A DNA stretch of 64,000 nt, taken from the NCBI GenBank assembly GCA_013076295.1, contig RQOL01000861.1, positions 248,001 through 312,000 of the forward strand, read 5' to 3'. A program made the translations under genes and the position numbers. This document shows, in pieces, positions 19,465-30,162 of this stretch. The notes under the pieces are model-generated. The model did no database searches and was not told the origin of the DNA. It saw nothing but the letters and a program-made list of their open reading frames with translations. How positions within the stretch are numbered: position 1 is the stretch's first letter; every line of letters starts with the position of its first letter. This DNA is from Sanderia malayensis (lineage: Eukaryota > Cnidaria > Scyphozoa > Semaeostomeae > Pelagiidae).

Positions 19465-19883
19465 CTACTGTTGCTCACTATTGTCTTCAATGCTAGCAAT
19501 CCTTAACTGTGAAAGTACTTTCAATCTAAACACCGGATGTGGATTAGTCTCAGCATCACCAATTAATTTCTTCAAAACAATCTCCGTGCTAAGGTGATAT
19601 TTTAATCCTTGGTCATGTTCTTCTAACTCATTGTAGGTTTCATTGATTATTTCCATTCTCGCTTGATCTCGTGACTTGTTTTCGCAGATGAAAACTGGAT
19701 AAGCTTCATCCTTCTTCTTTGTTCGCCCAGTACCAGATATTGTATTTTCTTCCTCATCATGTTCTGTATGCATGTGGTGTTTTAAACTTTCATGTCTCGT
19801 AAGCTCTTTAAAGCATTCCGAACATTGACATTTTTCTTGTTTTTAGACACATAATCCAGATTAAATTGATTTAATCTCTTCAT
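19465..19883 (-). pseudogene. C2H2 zinc-finger protein of the viral element, frameshifted
   Basis: ATG 19883 starts MKRLNQFNLDYVSKNKK; a shift in an A-rich run near 19835 leads into CQCSECFKELTRHESLKHHM followed by HTEH, one C2H2 finger (CxxC, ~12 residues, H...H). The remaining ~100 residues (from 19773) are charged, with NETYNELEEHDQGLKYHLST and a Ser/Asp/Gln-rich end. Zinc-finger DNA-binding or regulatory role is inferred from the finger only. Upstream (19890-20100) are two CCAAT-containing repeats. Confidence 0.5.
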
Positions 19884-20037
19884 GATGGGTGTTGTTGTCA
19901 AATGAAAACATGTGAAGCTTTTGTCACTCCTATATGATATTCAAGCGATGCGTTGATTGGCCAAAGATTAAATCATGGTGTTATCAACATTGGAATGATT
20001 CAAAAGGTGGATTCAAAGATGACCCAATTGGCTGCTC

Positions 20038-20063
20038 ATTGGTTAATGATTACATCATCATTT
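20038..20063 (-). promoter_or_regulatory. CCAAT + TTACATCATC composite upstream of zinc-finger gene
   Basis: ATTGGTTAATGATTACATCA followed by TCATTT. A degenerate second copy is at about 19946-19972 (GATTGGCCAAAGATTAAATC). Confidence 0.5.
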
Positions 20064-20479
20064 AAAGGTGGCATCAACATTGGAATGGCAGTATTGTTTG
20101 TTATAAAATGAATGAGGCCTGGGTTAAACGTCAAGCTTCTCATGCGCCGAACCTAACTGCTGAATTAAGTACATGAGAAGCTTGACTTGAGAACTTGAGA
20201 ACTTAATTAAGTTCGACAGAACGTCTCTGGCTCGACTGGTTTTGCCTTGCCGCACGGCAGTAGCACGACATCAAGTTAAACGTTGTGCTTCTGATGTGCC
20301 GAACCTAATGCATAAATTTTTTTAAATTATTTTGAAAATTAAAACTAGGTTAGGCAAGTGCAGATGAGATAGGAAACAGGCGCAAACGAGAAACTTACGC
20401 CATCCCGAGTCATCGTTCACTTTCACTCGTGTTCTTGAAAATTTAGGAGTTTATTCAATTCATATTCAGTATAACAATC

Positions 20480-20700
20480 ATGGCATCAAATTCACGAAAC
20501 ATCGACAATTGCGAATCATGTTTGAAGCAGACTAAATATATGGGCATAACTTGCGAGGTACCAGTCTGTACAGTTTGTTGCTTGGAGGAATTAGATGAAG
20601 AAAACCAAGACTGGATTCCATGCCAGAGTGTAGGCTACTGTTCTGTTTGCAAGGTGCAACAGTTTGAGTCATCAAAACTTTAATTGACATCACCATCAAG
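20480..20700 (+). pseudogene. First exon of the Harbinger MYB-like gene, Cys-rich
   Basis: ATG 20480 opens MASNSRNIDNCESCLKQTKY and continues with paired cysteines (CTVCC, CQSVGYCSVCK), a possible zinc-binding head. TAA occurs at 20681-20683, followed in frame by a splice donor CAAG|GTATGT at 20700/20701. The matching acceptor TTTTAG is at about 20833-20838. The frame then continues as the MYB-like exon. Confidence 0.45.
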
Positions 20701-20838
20701 GTATGTATTTCATATCTGAATAAATATTATCTTAGTAGGTTACTGGTTCTTGTTCTTCAATAGGCGAAATTACAAGCTTATCATTAAAAATTACTACTAT
20801 TTTGCTTGCCTACCACTATTATTTTTTGCTTTTAGTCC

Positions 20839-21640
20839 TAACAGTAACAAAGAAGATGAGGAAGCAGATTTTGATAGTGGGAACGAGAGTAATGCTGATG
20901 GGTCACCATTAAAAAAGGGAAAGAAAGACGAGAAACCTGGCAGAAAAACAAGTTGGCCTGGCACTTTACTCGCTGACTTTATTCATATCATTGTATCCAA
21001 TGAATATTTAAAAAAAAACTAATTTTCCAAAATGTCAAGAATAAAAAAATTGGTGAAATATATGGGAATATTTTAAAAGAACTTAAAAAGCGTGTTAATG
21101 CTAGAAATGAGAATTGTAACTACACTGTAATCCAGTTTCGTAATACATTTAAGAAGGTATTTGGGGAGTGCAAGAAAGCAGCACTTGTGATGAAAACTGC
21201 AAGTCGAATAAAGAGATTCCAAGAAGAAAAGAATTACGGAGTTTGGTTCTATCAGCTGCTAGAGCTGGTGAAAATAAGGGAGAGCTGCCAGCCAGAACAA
21301 GCCATCGAATGAAGTGGGCAACCTTTTGATTCCACAAATGAGTGTGTTGCTCCAGCTGAATCAACACCAGAATTCTCCATCCCTGCGATGAAGGGCACCA
21401 AAAAGAGTCCCCCAAAGGAACATCAATTCAAGGAGATGCTGGGCCTTATAAAAACATTCCTGAAAAGGACCCAATTAGTGATTTTTTGAAATTCATGAGG
21501 GAACAATAGGAAAGAGAAAGGAAACACCAACTTGCAATAATTTCTTTGATCGTGAACCAGCAAACGATGCCACCACAGCAGCAACAATATCTGAATTGCA
21601 GCAACATGAATCCAGAATTTGTCTGCATTATATGATCTTG
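20839..21640 (+). pseudogene. MYB/SANT-like DNA-binding partner protein of Harbinger transposon
   Basis: Acidic leader (SNKEDEEADFDSGNESNADG), basic stretch, then a helix-rich module TSWPGTLLADFIHIIVSNEY and, after a one-base slip in an A run near 21010, IGEIYGNILKELKKRVNARN and NCNYTVIQFRNTFKKVFGEC, the pattern of MADF/MYB-SANT-like proteins paired with Harbinger transposases. TGA at about 21310 and TAG near 21508 lie in frame; the end is Gln-rich (QQTMPPQQQQYLNC) with a stop near 21630. It would bind the transposon ends and import the transposase. Disabled. Confidence 0.6.
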
Positions 21641-22177
21641 TCCACTCTACCAGAAATTGAACAGTTCATCCAGGGTTTGAACATCAATGATGTGCTAGAC
21701 ACAATGAGGAAAAACCCTTTATCTTCACGCAAATTGTTGCAGTCATCTGGGGTGAAAGAGCTAAGTGCAGATAAGGTTGATGAAATGTTTCATTTTTGCT
21801 ACTCCCCTATTGGTAGTAACAAAAGAAAGGATGAAGAGGCAATTGCTTTCAACTTTACGCAATACCTTGAAGATGTGGAAAAAGCATTGCTATCAACATG
21901 TGTTCTTGATCCAGATACAGGGGATCTCAACACAGTCACTGTTCAGCTGTCACATATCTTGCAGTTCATAACTGGATGCCCTGGAATACCTGCTACTGGA
22001 TTTGATAGCCAACTTAGTGTGAACTTTGAACACACTGAGACACAGAGAAAGCTCACAGCAAATACTTGCAGCTGTACCCTTCGTCTTCCAGTTGGCAAGG
22101 TTCTCATAAAATACGAGAAATTCAGGAATGAATTTACTGAGTGCATGTTCAACTCACCAGGCTTTGGGCAAGTGTAA
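21641..22177 (+). pseudogene. HECT-like domain C-terminal fragment
   Basis: Open frame with the end of a HECT ubiquitin-ligase lobe: QLSHILQFITGCPGIPATGF, then NTCSCTLRLPVGKVLIKYEK and MFNSPGFGQV. The Cys in TCSCTLRLP sits where the thioester cysteine is expected, and the glycine-phenylalanine-glycine end is typical. Only the C-terminal ~180 residues remain. HECT-like frames occur as passengers in several cnidarian transposons. It lies head to head (convergent) with the DDE transposase below and probably belongs to the same nested element. Confidence 0.6.
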
Positions 22178-22323
22178 TTTCAAAGCCATTACATACCCAG
22201 CAAATACAAATTGTTTTGTTGCCAGATACTGTGAGTCAGATCAGTAAAAGAACAGTTTTAGCAGTTTCCTGTAAAGTAAATTGACATTTTATTCAATTTG
22301 ATGATTTGCATTATTCAAAGATA

Positions 22324-22668
22324 CCCAGGGGAGGTACTCCTCGACTTTTATGACAGGGGTGATCATGTACATATTTGGGGTCTGAAATTTAGAACATGAA
22401 AACATATTTGGGGTCTGCAATTTTGAACACTGAAAAAACATATGTGGGGTCTAAAATTGAAAGCTAATCAATAAATTTGAGGTCTGAGATTTTGAGGGTT
22501 AAAAAGAATTACATATTTTATATTGGCCAACATATTTGGGGTCTTTAAAAATTTGGTTAACATATTTGGGGTATTAGAAAAATTGGTCAACATATTTGGG
22601 GTCCTCAGAAAATGAGCTGACATGATCACCCCCATCATGAAATTCTATGAGTACCCACCCTGGGCAAA
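22324..22668. mobile_element. MITE with TIRs and internal TATTTGGGGTC repeats
   Basis: Left CCCAGGGGAGGTACTC ... GGGGTGATCATGT; right ACATGATCACCCC ... GAGTACCCACCCTGGG. Between them catatttggggtct-type units occur about seven times. No coding potential. It lies between the convergent HECT and DDE genes. Confidence 0.75.
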
Positions 22669-22748
22669 GATAAGTTAAAGTTTTCATACATTACAATTGT
22701 TAAGTTAATAATAACCGATCCAACAAATTGTTATGTTAATAATTATAA

Positions 22749-23846
22749 TCAGGCATGTTCTAGAAGGTAGTTGTTCAGTTCCAATGCTTCTTTCCAATGA
22801 TTTGGTTTTTCCCTACCAAGCTGGGATAGCACATGGTTGAAGTAATTTTGATAATCATTAGTAGCTTCAGAACTTGTGCATCTCAGTTTTGCCTCTTCGA
22901 TTTTATCATGCAAAACCAGATGCAACTGATCTGTGGCACCAAACTCTTCTGGGAGGAAATATAACTCGTCTGGCTTGCCTGCAACAGTATCATGCCTTGA
23001 CCTACGTATATGATATGTATTCCAGTGTAAACGAACAAAGTCTAGTTCTGTTTGAATTATATCTGCAAAACAGAACCAGAGTGCCTCTTCATGAAGGATA
23101 TTATTCTGTAAAAGTGATCCCTGGTCTTTAAGATCCTTGAAGAAGTTTATCCACCAAGAAAGCCGGCTTTGCATCAAGGATGACCACCAGCACTCTATTC
23201 TTTGGTTACTAGTTGAGCTACCATAAACATGAGCCTTTGCTCCTGCAAACTGATCATCATCATCTGCTCTTAAAAAACACTGTATACCTGCCATGATACC
23301 ATTCTCTGTCCCACAGTCTGTCCTAATCAATGTGTGACATCCACCAGCCTCCTCAATACAATCTACAAAGAATTTGGCAGTCACTGCTAGATCATTATTT
23401 GTTCTATCTAAAACAAGCCACATAATGCGCCGACTATAACCATCTATGCCACCATGGATGGCAAAGCCAAAGTGTTTGATTTTATCATAGCCATCAATAT
23501 GCCAGCAGTGGTTTGGTCCTGGTGACAAATACTTTCTCCTTTTCAGTTTATGACGTTCTCTTTCATCCACTCCAACTGGGTCCGACTTCCTCAATAACTG
23601 CTCTAATTCTTTACGAGGGACATGGACTTTATACTTTATACGAAGCGTGTGCCACATTCCTCGATACCCAGAAATACAGCCTGGGCCGTCCAACTCGTGC
23701 CTTATCATTCCCTCGACATCAGAAAGGTCTATATCCCTTTTGTTTCTTTTAAGATTGTACAAAAACAATCTTCTTTTCAGTGTTGACAGGGACATTTCGA
23801 TGCCATTGTATTTGGATAGAAAGTGAACTATGGTTTCGTAACTCAA
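22749..23846 (-). CDS. Integrase-like (rve) DDE transposase, copy 1
   Basis: 365-residue intact frame. N-terminal helix-turn-helix-like part (MSLSTLKRRLFLYNLKRNKR), GPGCISGYRGMWHTLRIKY, then the catalytic core: PNHCWHIDGYDKIKHFGF (first Asp), TLIRTDCGTENGI (second Asp), NQRIECWWSSLMQSRLSWW (Glu), giving a DDE triad. The C-terminus has RLHWNTYHIRRSRHDTVAGK. This integrase-like family is common in cnidarian and fish genomes; I think of it as close to IS3EU, but am unsure of the name. All catalytic residues are present. It overlaps the zinc-ribbon frame just upstream by 4 bp. Confidence 0.72.
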   Translation of the reverse strand: MSYETIVHFLSKYNGIEMSLSTLKRRLFLYNLKRNKRDIDLSDVEGMIRHELDGPGCISGYRGMWHTLRIKYKVHVPRKELEQLLRKSDPVGVDERERHKLKRRKYLSPGPNHCWHIDGYDKIKHFGFAIHGGIDGYSRRIMWLVLDRTNNDLAVTAKFFVDCIEEAGGCHTLIRTDCGTENGIMAGIQCFLRADDDDQFAGAKAHVYGSSTSNQRIECWWSSLMQSRLSWWINFFKDLKDQGSLLQNNILHEEALWFCFADIIQTELDFVRLHWNTYHIRRSRHDTVAGKPDELYFLPEEFGATDQLHLVLHDKIEEAKLRCTSSEATNDYQNYFNHVLSQLGREKPNHWKEALELNNYLLEHA

Positions 23847-24061
23847 TCCGCTGTAGAAATATCCTTCGATTGCTTCTTTTCACTTATCCTCTCATCTGAT
23901 AGAAGAACTCTAAATGAAGGGTGACTAGTGTCTTGCTTTGTTCCACAATTCGAACAGTAGATATAGTGCTCCTCCAGTTTTTCTGCACAACTGTAGCAAA
24001 ACATGACAGGTTGTTTGTTGTGGTTCGTAGTTTGACCTGCTGCCATTAACAACAGCAACAA
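23843..24061 (-). CDS. Zinc-ribbon N-terminal part of DDE transposase copy 1
   Basis: 72 residues with MFCYSCAEKLEEHYIYCSNC followed by GTK, a CxxC...CxxC ribbon. The related copy at 57 kb has the same ribbon fused in one frame with the transposase start, so this is probably its N-terminal domain, separated by a frameshift or short intron near 23845. Confidence 0.55.
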   Translation of the reverse strand: MLLLLMAAGQTTNHNKQPVMFCYSCAEKLEEHYIYCSNCGTKQDTSHPSFRVLLSDERISEKKQSKDISTAD

Positions 24062-24099
24062 CTATTTTTTATTTTACAAAATTCGCTCAAGCTCGTTAC

Positions 24100-24330
24100 C
24101 ATTCCCCTGGCTTGTGTTTTGAGTTCTGGGGCGTGCTTTTGAATTTGGTTTCATGTTTTTGAATACTGGTTTGTGTTTTCCAATATTGATTTGTGTTTTC
24201 AAAAATTGATTTGTGTTTTCGAATATTGATTTGTGTTTTCGAATATTGATTTGTGTTTTCAAAAATTGATTTGTGTTTTCCAATATTGATTTGTGTCTTC
24301 CGATATTAGTTTGTGTATGACCCGTTTGGG
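24100..24330. repeat. ~20-bp subterminal direct repeats
   Basis: At least nine imperfect copies of ttgatttgtgttttc(g/c/a)aa(t/a)a from 24125 to 24320, next to the transposase start. Possible transposase-binding array. Confidence 0.75.
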
Positions 24331-24484
24331 CCACCGTATAAAGGTTAATATCTTAAAAGTCATATTGGAACCATAACTGTTAACAAAGAATAATGAAAAG
24401 TCACAGTGTTCAACTCTGTGTTTTCATCTATGATCATTTCTTAGAAGTCTCAGCTAATTCTTTTGCCAATTTGGACTCAAGAGT

Positions 24485-25338
24485 CTACCTTATTTGAACT
24501 GCCTTGTTATCACGTGGATCACAAATGGTACTCATGAGAAGAAGGTCATGGGTTGTTGCTCTGTCTTTCCTTTGACTGCTTTGTGGGTCAATTGATACAT
24601 CAAGCTTTGAAGGCAGAATGTATCCACAATCATTATGTAATATTATGTAAAGCTAAACAGGCTAAGGTAGCAACTTTGATTTCGTAGACATTGCCCTCAG
24701 ACTTTCGCAACAAGAACTACCATCTTCCTTTAAGCTGGCCAAACGCTCCCTCAATGACCATACAGGCACGACTCAGTCTGTAGTTGAAATAGCATTGTTC
24801 TTTTGTCAAAACAGCATTGGTGTGAGGTTTTATTAAAAATGATTCAAAGAGGAAGGCAGAATCTCCAAGAATAAGAGGGGGGATTTGAACAGCATCTATA
24901 TTTTGGCAGATCTCTGGAATTATTTTTCCATCTTTAATCTTCTTCCACAAAGAGGTTGATTGCAAAATGATCGAGTCGTGGGAATTCCCAGGGAAGCCAC
25001 AACTTCCCCAAATGAAACGATATTTGGCAACCACTAATGCCATTAAAGCAAACAAATAGAAGTTCTTGAAATTGTGATATTCTTTTCGAGAACTTTCGCC
25101 ACCAAGTGGGCATTTAATGGGGATGTGGCATCCAGCCATGTGGCATGTCCTAACCCTAGCCCGTGATGTTGTCAATTTGCCAAATAAATACGTAGCTACC
25201 AGCAGAAACGACCTCAATGTCAGTAATCTCTGTTGTAGAATAATGGCCATTCCTTTAATCAACAAATTTTTTACGCTTACAACGCTTTGAAATTAAACTT
25301 TTCAACAGTAAGGTTTTCACTCTGTGAGTTAAGGCCAT
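24485..25338 (-). pseudogene. Harbinger (DDE_Tnp_4) transposase, internally deleted
   Basis: ATG 25338 gives a short basic N-terminus (LLLKSLISKRCKRKK), then the frame passes stops and resumes as TSRARVRTCHMAGCHIPIKC, where the first catalytic Asp (normally DGCHIP) is Ala. KYRFIWGSCGFPGNSHDSII, LILGDSAFLF (second Asp) and VIEGAFGQLKGRW (Glu) follow. After a TAG the frame continues through VATLACLALHN to about 24485. Most of the region between the N-terminus and the first Asp is missing. Dead copy of the outer transposon's transposase. Confidence 0.72.
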
Positions 25339-25509
25339 TTTGAAAAATTATGTTGATCCTTAATCAATGGCTGTTGCTTGCATACCGCCCAACTGTACTT
25401 TTCTGCGCATTAGGTTTGACCATGGTTCGACGTTTAACTTGGCTGCCACGCTAACGTCACGCTTCTGGTGAACTTAATTGTATGAGGAGCACGACCTTTA
25501 ACCAGGGCC

Positions 25510-25752
25510 TGATAGATCTCTACAATAAGGAAGGATGGAAATCTTAGGCAAAAGCTGGGCAATTGTCGATATTGAGTCGATACCTACAGTTGAGCAAATA
25601 TCTTCAATGTAAAGCTGGCTATAAAGCTGAATAATGGTGATTGCTTCATCAAAGAATTTGAATGTTGTAAAAGATATGTGGATTGGGAGGAAAAATTTCC
25701 TAGAAGCTTCAACTTCTGTGACAAAATATACATCATTTACTATACACACCAT
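25510..25752 (-). pseudogene. Small unrecognised gene split by the Harbinger insertion
   Basis: ATG 25752 opens MVCIVNDVYFVTEVEASRKF; the frame is hydrophobic/acidic and ends at the Harbinger TIR. With one TGA removed it regains FIL and a TAA at 20101-20103, for about 85 residues. A TATATAAAA-type box lies at 25834-25842, just inside the Copia insertion point. The frame is also open for some distance upstream of the ATG. No family recognised; part of the viral relic or its flank. Confidence 0.4.
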
Positions 25753-25796
25753 TAGTAACCTGTCATCCTCTTCAATGTAGAGAGTCAGAACATTAT

Positions 25797-25848
25797 ATGA
25801 AGGAAATTTTAGAGTGGAATGGTGTTGAAGCTATTTTATATAAGAGTG
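25797..25848 (+). pseudogene. 5' part of a short plus-strand frame interrupted by Copia
   Basis: ATG 25797 opens MKEILEWNGVEAILYK. With the 5-bp Copia duplication collapsed the frame continues in phase at 30392-30540 (HLEKDYAQALNISSFSLEVI ... stop) for about 65 residues. It conflicts with the TATA box assumed for the minus gene at 25752, so one of the two may be spurious. Not recognised. Confidence 0.3.
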
Positions 25849-26072
25849 TGTTGAAACAATAGAACTAATATTCGTGAGCGAAAATAATAGATAATAGCTG
25901 AACGCTGAGTGGTTAAATTAAGAACATTCGATTTTGCTTTTTGCACACGTTTTTGTTGTTCGTTGAAATGTAGACTCAACTAGATTATGATATCGATATT
26001 TGCTTGCGTTATACTTTAACTTGGGTTATTTTTCTCGTCGGATAAAGTGGATATTATTCGATAAATTCTACA
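25849..26072 (+). repeat. Copia left LTR
   Basis: Begins TGTTGAAACAATAG and ends AAATTCTACA; 224 bp, same length as the right LTR without gaps. Confidence 0.9.
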
Positions 26073-26192
26073 GGTTATGGGCACAGACACTGGCCTAGAG
26101 ACGGTACTGGAAAATAAATAAACAAGAAGAGAAATGATTTGAAAAGATTTAGGCCCAGACTTTGGAAGTCTGTGTTTTGTTTACAGTTCGAA

Positions 26193-29100
26193 ATGGCTTT
26201 GGCTGAGGATTTTGCATCGTTGCAATTTGATAAATTCAGGGGTGAAAATTTTCACCTGTGGAAATTTAAAATGCAAATGGTTTTGGAGGAGCGAGATTTA
26301 TGGGGAATTGTTAGTGGCGAAGAGGTAGAACCCATAGTAGGAAACGGGACTACAGAGGGCAAAGTACAAAAATTCCAAAGGCGTGCAAGAAAGGCATTCG
26401 CAACTATTTGTTTATCGTTAGGGGATGAACAGTTAGCACTCGTTCGTACTTCAAAGACAGCTAGAGAAGCCTGAAACAAATTAGAAAATCATTATCAAGT
26501 GAAGTCGCTGGCAAATAAACTATTTCTGAGAAAGAAATATTTCACTGCGAGTATGACCGAGGGAGACACAATGATGGAGCATATAAATAAAATGAGATCG
26601 TTGGCAGGGCAGCTGGAGTCAGTGGGAGCACCGATCACAGAGGATGATCAAGTCGCTACATTACTATGCAGTCTCCCAGACTCGTATAATAATCTTATAA
26701 TAGCCCTGGAATCTCGGGCAGATGATTTAACTATGGAATTCTTGGTAGCAAGACTGCTGCATGAAGAAAGTAAACACAGTGAAAATTTATCAGTTGGAGA
26801 AGCCACAGAAAAGGCTATGGTTTCATTCAAAGGGAAATCACATGATCACTCTGATTATAAAAGTCAGTCAGTCACCTGGTGGGGCTAAGAAAAAGGGGAA
26901 ATGCTTCAATTGCGGTTTGCAAGGATATTATGCAAAAGAGTGTAGAAAGCCTAAGAAAAAAAAAGTAGAGCACGCAAATACACTGCAGAGTACAGAAAGT
27001 GATGAAGAAAATCATATGCTGTTTTTGATAACTCAAAACAATGAACAGGGGTCTCAGTGGTACATAGACTCGGGTGCTTCGCAGCATATGGCAAATGATA
27101 AAAATATCATGGATAAATATTGTAAATTTTCTTCACCAGAAGTCGTGCGTTTGGGTGATAATAGAGAAGTGAATGCTTATGGAAAAGGGTCTGTATGGAT
27201 TAAAATAAAGGCTGAAAAATCTTATAAACTTGCAGAACTTATTGGTGTCCTATATGTGCCTTCTTTAGGAAAGAATTTATTTTCTGTTAGTGCAATTACA
27301 AGAAGAGGCTATACAGTTTCTTTTAAGAAGGAAAATTGTGATATATTGAATGACTCTGGAACTGTACTAGGATCAGGGAAAATGAAAGGAAAATTATTCA
27401 GCAATAATGGACATTTAGGCAGCAATAATCTGAATGTTTTGCAAAATAAGAACATGGTTGAAGGGATGCACTTCAAACCTGCAAATGATGAGAACAAGGA
27501 ACCTTGTGATGCTTGTTTGAAAGGAAAGCAAAGTAAAAAATCCTTTCCAAAGGAGCAAGCAACGAGAGCATTTGATCTGTTGGAAATCGTCCACTCTGAC
27601 GTTTGCGGTCCCATGAAATCTAAGAGTTTTGGGGGCAATAGCTATTTTGTCACTTTCATTGACGGCAAATCTCGAAATACAGCTATCTATTTCATGAAGA
27701 ACAAAAGTGAAGTCTTCGAGAAATTTAAGGGGTACGAGGCTGTGGTGACTAATGTTCCGGGAAAACGAATCAAGTTTTTACGTTCAGATAACGGAGGAGA
27801 GTATGCGTCAAAGGCTTTCAATGATTATTTGAAAAGCAAAGGTATACAGAGACAGTTTTCAGTAGCCCGTACACCAGAGCAGAACGGTGTTGCCGAACGT
27901 ATGAACAGGACAATACAGGAAACTGCAAGGTCAATGATTCATGGAGCTGGATTGTCAGATAGTTACTGGGCAGAAGCTGTTTTAACTGCTGTGATTTTAA
28001 GGAATAGAAGTCCCACTAGAGCTGTTGATAACGTCACCCCATATCAGTGCTTTAATGAAAACAAGCCAGATGTATCAAATTTTAAAGTATTTGGATGCAC
28101 TGCATATATGCATATTTCAGAGAATTGAAAGAAAGAAATGGGACGCTAAATCAACAAAGTGTATTTTTGTTGGATATTGTATCAATAAGAAAGGTTATCG
28201 TCTCTGGAATCCAGTTACAAAACGTATTCACGAGTCAAGAAATGTGATATTTTTTGAAAATGACTTCGACGGTCGTGTTAGTCCTTCACCAAAAAAGGAA
28301 GATAAACTCAACTCGGAAATTGTTTTACCTTCTTCAGGCAAGTCAGATAGAATGGAGTTAACTGATGATGGTTCTGACAATGAAGAAAGAGTTGTTAATC
28401 ATGATAATGATTTAGAAGTAGATGAGGTTAATAATGAAGAAAGAGACTTACCTCGTCACTCAACTAGAAACAGGAGACCACCTGAAAGAGACAATGTTCT
28501 TACCGGAAATTGGTGGGAAATCGATGAAGCCTTATATACCTGTGCAGATAATGTTCTCGGAGAGCCTAAGTCAATAAAAGAAGCTATGAATTCTGAAGCT
28601 AAAAATGAATGGAAAAAAGCTTTTGATGATGAATATGCATCTTTAATGAAGCATGACACATGGAACCTCGTAGAGCTTCCTGAAAATCGAAATGTTATTG
28701 ATTCGAAATGGGTTTTTAAAACAAAGTACAATGCAGATGGCTCGATCGATCGCTACAAAGCTCGCTTAGTCGCAAGAGGTTTTACTCAAGAACCCGGTAT
28801 AGACCTTGAAGAAACATTTTCTCCTGTTGCACGTTTAACTTCAATTAGAACATTACTTGCTATTGTAAATCAGTTGAACTTAGAACTTCACTAAATGGAT
28901 GTTTCTACCGCATTCTTGAATGGGGACTTAAGAGAGGAAATCTATATGCGACAGCCTGAGGGTTATATTCAAGATGACAACCCAAATCTAGTCTGTAAAT
29001 TAAACAAAAGTATTTACGGACTGAAACAAGCCTCCAGATGTTGGTTTGAAACAATCGATAAATTCTTGAAAGGTTCTGATTATAAACAATCGAAAGCTGA

Positions 29101-30087
29101 TTCGTGTTTGTATATCAAACAAGTGGGAGACAGTTATATATACATTGCGTTATATGTTGACAATTTACTTCTTGCTTCGGACAATATTCTGTTGTTACAA
29201 GCAGAAAAGAAGTTGTTGCAGAGTCGGTTTCATATGAAAGATCTTGGTGATGCGAAATACTTTTTGGGTATTCAGATTCAACGTGATAGAAGTAATAGCT
29301 CAATGTTGTTACATCAAACAAAATATTTGATAAATTTACTGCAAAAATATGGCATGCAGGACTGTAAAGCTGTTTCTATGCCTCAAGAGCCGAACACGTG
29401 ATTACTTAAAAATGATGCAGATCCAGTTAACAAAGAAAAGTATCAGGCACTAATCGGGAGCTTGACATACGCTGTAACCAGTGCAAGACCAGATCTTGCA
29501 CAAGCACTTGGATCAGTTAATCAATTCTGTGCTAATCCTGGAGAGGATCATTGGACCTCTGCCAAGCGGATCTTGCGATACATAAAAGGGACAGTGAACT
29601 ATGGTATACGCTTTGATGGTAAGAAACAAAACGGGATGAATTTGGAAGGATATGTTCATGCGGACTGGGGAACCAACCCGAATGAGCGAAAATCACAATC
29701 TCGATACATATTTTTGCTGTGTGGTGGAATAATCAGCTGGGTTAGTAAAAAACAGCCTGTCGTAATCTTGTCTTCAACGGAAGCGGAATATATAGCAGCC
29801 AGTTTATCGTCTCAAGAAGCTATATGGCTACGTTTATTACTGAAAGATTTACATGCTGAGCAACAAGATGCCACTGTAATAAATGAAGATAATCAGGGAA
29901 ATATCATCCGAGAACAAAACATATTGATGTCAAATTCCATTTCATCAGAGAGAAGACAGATAACGGGGAGATTAAACTCGAATACTGCTGTTCAGATGAA
30001 ATGATAGCGGATGCACTCACTAAACCTTTGGGAAAGGTGAAATTCCAGAAATTCAGAAACATGATGGGAGTTACAGATGACATTTGA
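26193..30087 (+). pseudogene. Copia gag-pol polyprotein
   Basis: ATG 26193 starts MALAEDFASLQFDKFRGENF, a UBN2-type gag. A TGA at 26472-26474 replaces a likely Trp. Next are a CCHC knuckle (CFNCGLQGYYAKEC), protease WYIDSGASQHMA, integrase SDVCGPM, RSDNGGEYASKAF and PEQNGVAERMNRT, RT KWVFKTKYNADGSIDRYKAR and MDVSTAFLNGDL, and RNase H GYVHADWG and ILSSTEAEYIAAS. Frameshifts lie near 26870, 28128 and 29900, and stops at 28892-28894 (CAA to TAA type) and 29399-29401. The RT YVDD box reads YVDN (LYVDNLLLAS), losing a catalytic Asp. The end is near ALTKPLG and a stop at about 30087. Confidence 0.9.
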
Positions 30088-30162
30088 CTATTTTTTATTC
30101 AGTTTAGGCAAGACTATATATTTACTTTTTTCTTTTACGTTACGATTATTTTCGAGTGGGAG

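Larger units (their letters stand above)
20115..25509. mobile_element. Harbinger-type DNA transposon (outer), hosting a second transposon
   Basis: Left end GGCCTGGGTTAAACGTCAAG and right end (reverse complement) GGCCCTGGTTAAAGGTCGTG form imperfect TIRs. TGA lies on both sides; the 3-bp size matches Harbinger. Removing one TGA rejoins the small minus-strand gene with its stop codon, supporting the ends. Left part holds a MYB-like gene (plus), right part a DDE_Tnp_4 transposase (minus), the standard two-gene Harbinger layout. About 21.6-24.4 kb is occupied by unrelated transposon genes, probably nested. Confidence 0.7.

Noticed and set aside
24100..24330. CRISPR-like regular repeats
   Set aside because: The ~20-bp units are directly adjacent without unique spacers, degenerate, and lie in a eukaryotic transposon.
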